A stretch of DNA of 64,000 nt from Polaromonas sp. (GTDB lineage Bacteria > Pseudomonadota > Gammaproteobacteria > Burkholderiales > Burkholderiaceae_C). This document shows positions 59,903 to 64,000 of this stretch, piece by piece. The position numbers were made by a program, and so were the translations under genes. The notes beneath the pieces are model-generated. The model made no database searches, had not been told where the DNA came from, and saw only the letters and a program-made list of their open reading frames with translations. The stretch is taken from assembly GCA_028291985.1 (NCBI GenBank), contig JAQGNE010000013.1:1-64000 (forward strand). The letters run 5' to 3'. The number at the start of each line of letters is the position of its first letter. Position 1 is the stretch's first letter.

Positions 59903-60883
59903 ATGACCACCATCGACTTCGAAGCCATCAACCCCATCGATGCCTTGCTGGCCGTCATCCTGCTGGTGGGCATCATCAGCGGATGGAGCCGGGGCTTTGT
60001 ACTGGCTACGCTGCAGCTGGTCACGCTCGCCGTCAGCCTGGTGGTCGCCTTCATGGGTTACCACTACCCGGAAGCCTGGCTCAAAACGCACGCACCCTGG
60101 ATGGGCCTGTGGACCGCGCCGGTGAGCTTTTTTTCAAGCTATATGGCAGCTCATCTGCTGCTGGGCTTTGTGGCCAGGGCGCTGGCGCGCGCCTTTCCGT
60201 ACAGGGCGCACGCGCACATCATCAACCGCGCCTTGGGGCTGCTGCCCGGTGTTGTGAACGGCCTGATCAATGCCACGCTGGCTGCGCTGCTGCTGGTCAC
60301 GCTGCCGCTGATTGGCGGGTTAAGCAGCATGGCGCGAGAAAGCCAGCTGGCCAGCCAGCTGTCGGCGCCGGCCGAATGGCTGGAGGCGCAACTCGCGCCG
60401 ATATTCAACCCGGCCATCAGCCAGACCATGCAGTCGCTGACGGTGCCTGCGGAATCAAAAGCCACGGTCAAGCTGAGCTATAGCGTGAAAGACCCCGAGG
60501 TCCGGCCCGACCTGGAAGCGCGCATGCTAGACCTGATCAATGACGAACGCACCAGCATGGGCCTGAAACCGCTGTTGCCCGACCCCGAGATGACCGAGGT
60601 GGCACGCGCCCATAGCCGCGACATGTTTGCACGCAGCTATTTCTCCCATATCAGCCCGGAAGGCCTGGAGCCGTTTGACCGGATGCACCAGGCCAAGGTA
60701 CGGTTTTTCAGCGCTGGCGAAAACCTGGCGCTGGCCCAGACGCTGCCCAGCGCCCACCAGGGCCTGATGAATTCGCCAGGCCATCGGGCGAACATTCTGC
60801 GTCCTGCTTATGGTCGAGTCGGCATCGGCGTGCTGGACGGTGGCCGCTATGGCCTGATGGTCACGCAGAATTTTCGCAACTAA
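59903..60883 (+). CDS. CvpA-CAP (SCP) fusion membrane protein
   Basis: The 326-residue protein starts at ATG 59903 (MTTIDFEAINPIDALL). The first half is a CvpA domain with four hydrophobic segments (AVILLVGIISGWSRGFV, LVTLAVSLVVAFMG, YMAAHLLLGFVARALARAF, GLINATLAALLLVTLPLIG). The second half is a periplasmic CAP/SCP domain with LEARMLDLINDERTSMGLKP, ARAHSRDMFARSYFSHISPEG, GENLAL, MNSPGHRANIL and GIGVL. His and Glu of the CAP cavity are present. The fusion links an inner-membrane module of unknown partner to an extracytoplasmic ligand-binding or peptidase-like domain. It lies after the two beta-lactamase-like genes. Confidence 0.9.
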   Translation: MTTIDFEAINPIDALLAVILLVGIISGWSRGFVLATLQLVTLAVSLVVAFMGYHYPEAWLKTHAPWMGLWTAPVSFFSSYMAAHLLLGFVARALARAFPYRAHAHIINRALGLLPGVVNGLINATLAALLLVTLPLIGGLSSMARESQLASQLSAPAEWLEAQLAPIFNPAISQTMQSLTVPAESKATVKLSYSVKDPEVRPDLEARMLDLINDERTSMGLKPLLPDPEMTEVARAHSRDMFARSYFSHISPEGLEPFDRMHQAKVRFFSAGENLALAQTLPSAHQGLMNSPGHRANILRPAYGRVGIGVLDGGRYGLMVTQNFRN

Positions 60884-60927
60884 TATTGTCTTGCCGTCAT
60901 CATCACTTGTCATCAAAGGGGAAACTT

Positions 60928-61983
60928 ATGCGCTATAACCCGATGGGCCGAAGCGGCCTTTTTGTGTCGGAACTCTGCCTGGGCACCATGACGTTTGGTG
61001 GTGCGGGTGGCATGTGGGGTCAGATCGGGTCGCTGCAGCAGGCTGATGCCGAGGCATTGATCGGCCAGTCGCTGGACGCGGGCATCAACTTCATCGACAC
61101 GGCTGATGTGTATGCCGAAGGCGTGTCCGAGCAGATCACCGGCCAAGCCTTGAGGAACCTCAAAACGCCGCGCGACAGCGTGGTGATTGCCACCAAGGTA
61201 TTCGGCGCCACCGGCGAAGGTCCCAATACGCGCGGGCTGTCGCGCAGCCATATCCTGGACGGCGTGAAGGCCAGCCTCAAACGCCTGCAGCTTGACCATA
61301 TTGACCTGTACCAGGTGCACGGGTTTGATCCTGCCACGCCGATGGATGAAACCCTGCGCGCGCTGGACCAATTGGTACGCCACGGCCATGTGCGCTATGT
61401 GGGCGTGTCCAACTGGGCAGCCTGGCAGATTGCCAAGGCGCTGGGCATCAGCGAGCGGCTGGGACTTTCGCGCTTTGAATCCCTGCAGGCCTACTACAGC
61501 GTGGCGGGGCGGGATCTGGAGCGCGAGCTGATTCCCATGCTGGCGAGCGAAGGCGTCGGGCTGATGGTGTGGAGCCCGCTGGCTGGCGGTTTCCTGAGCG
61601 GGAAGTACGGCCGCAACATGCAAGGCGCCGAGCAGGGCAGCCGGCGCACCAGTTTTGACTTTCCGCCCGTCAACAAGGACAAGGCATGGGACTGCATCGA
61701 CGTGATGCGCCCAATTGCCGAAGCGCATGGCGTATCGGTGGCGCGCATTGCGCTGGCCTGGCTGCTGCACCAGCCGCAAGTCACCAGCGTGATCGTGGGC
61801 GCGAAACGGCCCGATCAGCTGCAGGACAATATCGAGGCGACAAAAGTGGTGCTGACCGAGGCGCAGCTGCAGCAGATCGGCCAGGCCAGCCAGCTGGCGC
61901 CTGAGTACCCCGGATGGATGTTCGAGCGCCAGGGGGAGTACCGGCGCGAGCAGATCGCCAGTTCACACAACCACTCGGTTTAA
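60928..61983 (+). CDS. Aldo/keto reductase (YajO/Gcy1-like)
   Basis: The 351-residue barrel enzyme starts at ATG 60928 (MRYNPMGRSGLFVSEL), with AAAGGGGAAACTT upstream. Motifs are LCLGTMTFGGAG, INFIDTADVYAEGVSE with the catalytic Asp and Tyr, IDLYQVHGFDP with the catalytic His, and VIVGAKRPDQL. It uses NADPH to reduce carbonyls; the substrate is not predicted. It differs from the reductase at 3179-4252 in lacking the long insert after the Tyr. R1 copy 61992-62051 follows the stop. Confidence 0.9.
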   Translation: MRYNPMGRSGLFVSELCLGTMTFGGAGGMWGQIGSLQQADAEALIGQSLDAGINFIDTADVYAEGVSEQITGQALRNLKTPRDSVVIATKVFGATGEGPNTRGLSRSHILDGVKASLKRLQLDHIDLYQVHGFDPATPMDETLRALDQLVRHGHVRYVGVSNWAAWQIAKALGISERLGLSRFESLQAYYSVAGRDLERELIPMLASEGVGLMVWSPLAGGFLSGKYGRNMQGAEQGSRRTSFDFPPVNKDKAWDCIDVMRPIAEAHGVSVARIALAWLLHQPQVTSVIVGAKRPDQLQDNIEATKVVLTEAQLQQIGQASQLAPEYPGWMFERQGEYRREQIASSHNHSV

Positions 61984-61991
61984 GCGAAATA

Positions 61992-62051
61992 CAAGCAAAT
62001 AATGCCCATAGCCCTTGTACATCCTGGGGTTATAGCTATGTATTCAGTAGC
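61992..62051 (-). repeat. R1 dispersed repeat, copy 10 (intergenic)
   Basis: On the minus strand the copy reads GCTACTGAATACATAGC, then TATAACCCCAGGATG, then TACAAGGGCTATGGGCATTATTTG. It is a good match except for the GGGC in place of GAGGCC. It lies between convergent genes. Confidence 0.68.
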
Positions 62052-62124
62052 AGCAGGCGGCGCCCGGCAGCGTAGCCCGGTTTGATGCATCTCCGGTCTT
62101 GAAGCGCAACAACTGCCGGCGCGC

Positions 62125-63459
62125 TCAGATGATCAGCATGGCCCGGAAGTCGTTGACGTTGGTGTGCGTCGGACCGGTGATGACGAGATCACCCAGCGCC
62201 TGGAAATAGGTGTAGGCATCGTTGCGGTCCAGATAGGCACTCAGCTTCATGTCCTGTGACGTTGCCCGCTGCAGGGTGTCCGGGCTGACATAGGCGCCGG
62301 CGTTGTCCTCTATGCCATCAATGCCGTCGGTATCCGCTGCCAGCGCATAGACACCGGCCTGGCCTTGCAGCGCCAGTGCCAGGCCCATGCAAAACTCTCC
62401 GGCCCGGCCGCCGCGGCCCTTGGCAACGCCAGGCTCACGCGGGCGGATGGTGACGGTGGTTTCGCCGCCGCTCAGGATGACGCAAGGTTTTTGAAAGGGC
62501 TGGCCTTTCAGCGCCACGGCGCGCGCCAGAGCCGCATGCACCTTGCCCACCTCGCGCGACTCGCCCTCCATTTCGTCACTGAGGATGTAAGCCGCAAGAC
62601 CGGCCGCCTCGGCCGCGGCGGCGGCGGCCTGCAGGCTTTGTTGTGGCGTGGCGATCATGTGGACCTGATGCCCGTTGAAGGCGGCCTCCCCTGGCTTGGG
62701 TGACTCCTGCTCGCCGCTCTCCAGCGCTGCCATCACCGCAGGCGGCAGACCGATGCCGTAGCGCTTCAGGATGCTAAGCGCCTGCGCACAGGTGGTGGCG
62801 TCAGGCACGGTGGGGCCGCTGGCAATGATGGACGGATCGTCTCCCGGCACATCGCTGATGGTGAGCGTCACCACGCGGGCCGGTGCGCAGGCCGCCGCCA
62901 GACGCCCGCCCTTGATGCGTGACAGGTGCTTGCGTACGCAGTTCATCTCTGAGATATTGGCGCCGCTGTTCAGCAGCGCCTGGTTGATGCCCTGCTTGTC
63001 CTGGAGCGTCAATCCGTCGGCCGGCAGCGTCAACAGCGACGAGCCACCACCCGATATGAGGCACAGCACCAGGTCGTCGGCACCCAGGCCCTGCACCATC
63101 GACAGGATGCGCTCCGCTGCAGCCAGGCCGGCGGCGTCGGGTACCGGATGGGCCGCTTCCACCACCTCGATGCGCCGTGGCAAACCCTCGGGCCGTGGCG
63201 GGATGTGGTGGTAGCGGGTGACGACCAGGCCCTGAAGCGGCGCTTCGGCAGGCCACAAGGCTTCGACCGCCTGCGCCATGGAACCCCCTGCCTTGCCGGC
63301 GCCGATCACGATCGTCCGGCCTTTTGGCGGCGTTGGCAGCCATGCCGCGGTGTTTTCCAGCGGCAGCGCGCGTTGGACAGCTGCCTGATAAAGATAGGTC
63401 AGGAATGCGCGAGGCTGCGCTCTGGCATCCGGTGCGGTATCGGGTTTTTGCAGGTTCAT
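62125..63459 (-). CDS. Glycerate 2-kinase / hydroxypyruvate reductase family (type-2, MOFRL)
   Basis: The 444-residue protein starts at ATG 63459 (MNLQKPDTAPDAR). The type-2 glycerate kinase core has GRTIVIGAGKAGGSMAQAVE, LVLCLISGGGSSLLTLP, NCVRKHLSRIKGGRLA, TLTISDVPGDDPSIIASGPT and the C-terminal MOFRL region (LALALQGQAGVYALAADTDGIDG). It phosphorylates glycerate to 2-phosphoglycerate, probably in tartronate/glyoxylate metabolism. Names such as hydroxypyruvate reductase (TtuD) are used for the same family. It is monocistronic here. Confidence 0.92.
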   Translation of the reverse strand: MNLQKPDTAPDARAQPRAFLTYLYQAAVQRALPLENTAAWLPTPPKGRTIVIGAGKAGGSMAQAVEALWPAEAPLQGLVVTRYHHIPPRPEGLPRRIEVVEAAHPVPDAAGLAAAERILSMVQGLGADDLVLCLISGGGSSLLTLPADGLTLQDKQGINQALLNSGANISEMNCVRKHLSRIKGGRLAAACAPARVVTLTISDVPGDDPSIIASGPTVPDATTCAQALSILKRYGIGLPPAVMAALESGEQESPKPGEAAFNGHQVHMIATPQQSLQAAAAAAEAAGLAAYILSDEMEGESREVGKVHAALARAVALKGQPFQKPCVILSGGETTVTIRPREPGVAKGRGGRAGEFCMGLALALQGQAGVYALAADTDGIDGIEDNAGAYVSPDTLQRATSQDMKLSAYLDRNDAYTYFQALGDLVITGPTHTNVNDFRAMLII

Positions 63460-63594
63460 GATCAGGCCTTTGAAACCGGATTGTGCCGTGGTAACCGCCC
63501 GCTGACCCGGCCCGCAAGATGCGGCCTTGGACACGCAGTGCGTTTGCCGCTGCCTAGAATGAAGCATCAAGCTGCACACCGTGAAAGCCGCTCA

Positions 63595-63927
63595 ATGCAC
63601 GCCTACCTCGCCCTGGGGATTGCCATCGTGGCCGAAGTCATCGCCACCACCGCCTTGAAGTCGAGCGATGGTTTTACACGCCTGGTGCCGTCCCTCATTG
63701 CCCTGGCGGGATACGGCTGCGCGCTTTATTTATTGACGGTAACCATGCGGGTGGTACCGACGGGCATTGCGTATGCCATCTGGTCGGGCTTGGGCATTGT
63801 GCTGATCAGCATCTCAAGCTATGTCTTTCACCAGCAGAAGATTGACCTGGCCGGCATACTGGGCATGGCGCTCATCATTGCCGGCGTCGTCATCCTCAAT
63901 CTGTTTTCAACATCGACCCCGCATTGA
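63595..63927 (+). CDS. Small multidrug resistance (SMR) transporter
   Basis: The 110-residue protein has four hydrophobic helices. The first holds the essential Glu (LGIAIVAEVIATTALKSSDG) and the last shows ILGMALIIAGVVILNLF. SGLGIVLISISSYVFHQQ is the third-helix signature. This is the EmrE/QacE layout; dimers exchange protons for cationic drugs. The ATG at 63595 fits the family. About 70 bp without a gene follow to the window end. Confidence 0.93.
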   Translation: MHAYLALGIAIVAEVIATTALKSSDGFTRLVPSLIALAGYGCALYLLTVTMRVVPTGIAYAIWSGLGIVLISISSYVFHQQKIDLAGILGMALIIAGVVILNLFSTSTPH

Positions 63928-64000
63928 AGGGGCCGGCGGGATGCAGCGCTGTGAGTCGCGTCATCTCGGCAATCCCTGCTTCACCGTCTTTTTACTTCTT

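Overview
The window is a stretch of chromosome from a betaproteobacterium of the order Burkholderiales, most likely family Comamonadaceae (Polaromonas/Rhodoferax-like). This is inferred from the protein types, high GC with dense packing, a HiPIP, a BMP-type purine ABC transporter beside xanthine dehydrogenase, and short dispersed repeats that I associate from memory with that family. The species cannot be fixed from sequence alone.

Left part (1-26.3 kb) is mostly core: murB (cut by the window edge), yajQ, an aspartic protease, plsY, ybaK, an aldo/keto reductase, an OmpA-type lipoprotein, an acyl-CoA synthetase divergent from an alpha/beta hydrolase, then a tightly overlapped signalling operon (three-receiver hybrid kinase, CheR, CheB, receiver-kinase). 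Next come prfB with the programmed +1 frameshift, pepN and fbp, a secreted protein of unknown function, a DUF2244-like protein with a cytochrome oxidase subunit I, a tiny zinc-finger protein, and an S9 peptidase overlapping a stand-alone response regulator.

26.4-32.4 kb is a small integrated mobile element in the 3' half of tRNA-Thr(CGU). A 49-bp direct repeat of the tRNA end flanks it. It carries a tyrosine integrase, small DNA-binding proteins, a Mob/Pre (MOBV-like) relaxase and two small genes, mostly with start-stop overlaps. One gene is split by an in-frame amber codon.

32.4-45.2 kb returns to housekeeping and maintenance genes: a CBS/DUF21 membrane protein, apaH, a BrkB/YihY protein, a DEAD-box helicase, a YpfJ-type metallopeptidase, a lipoprotein, pcp, an ornithine cyclodeaminase homologue, HiPIP, dcd, guaD and queD-queE. 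A decayed YncE-like beta-propeller lipoprotein gene follows (45.2-46.0 kb).

46.1-57.4 kb, with guaD at 42.6 kb, is a purine salvage/catabolism block: adenine/adenosine deaminase, a complete BMP-type ABC transporter (lipoprotein, two permeases, double ATPase), a LysR regulator, and divergent xdhA-xdhB. The proposed flow is purine uptake, deamination to hypoxanthine/xanthine, then oxidation. The right end holds two tandem class-A-beta-lactamase-like proteins, a CvpA-CAP fusion, a second aldo/keto reductase, a type-2 glycerate kinase and an SMR transporter.

The most unusual signal is a dispersed repeat of about 55-60 bp (called R1 here) with ten recognisable copies. Five lie between or at the ends of genes. 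Five lie inside genes, all in the sense direction and all translated without a stop. In acyl-CoA synthetase (twice), PepN and XdhA the R1 stretch falls where the protein looks longer or different from its family. A second repeat (R2) is also translated inside XdhA, so that protein appears to carry two foreign peptides.
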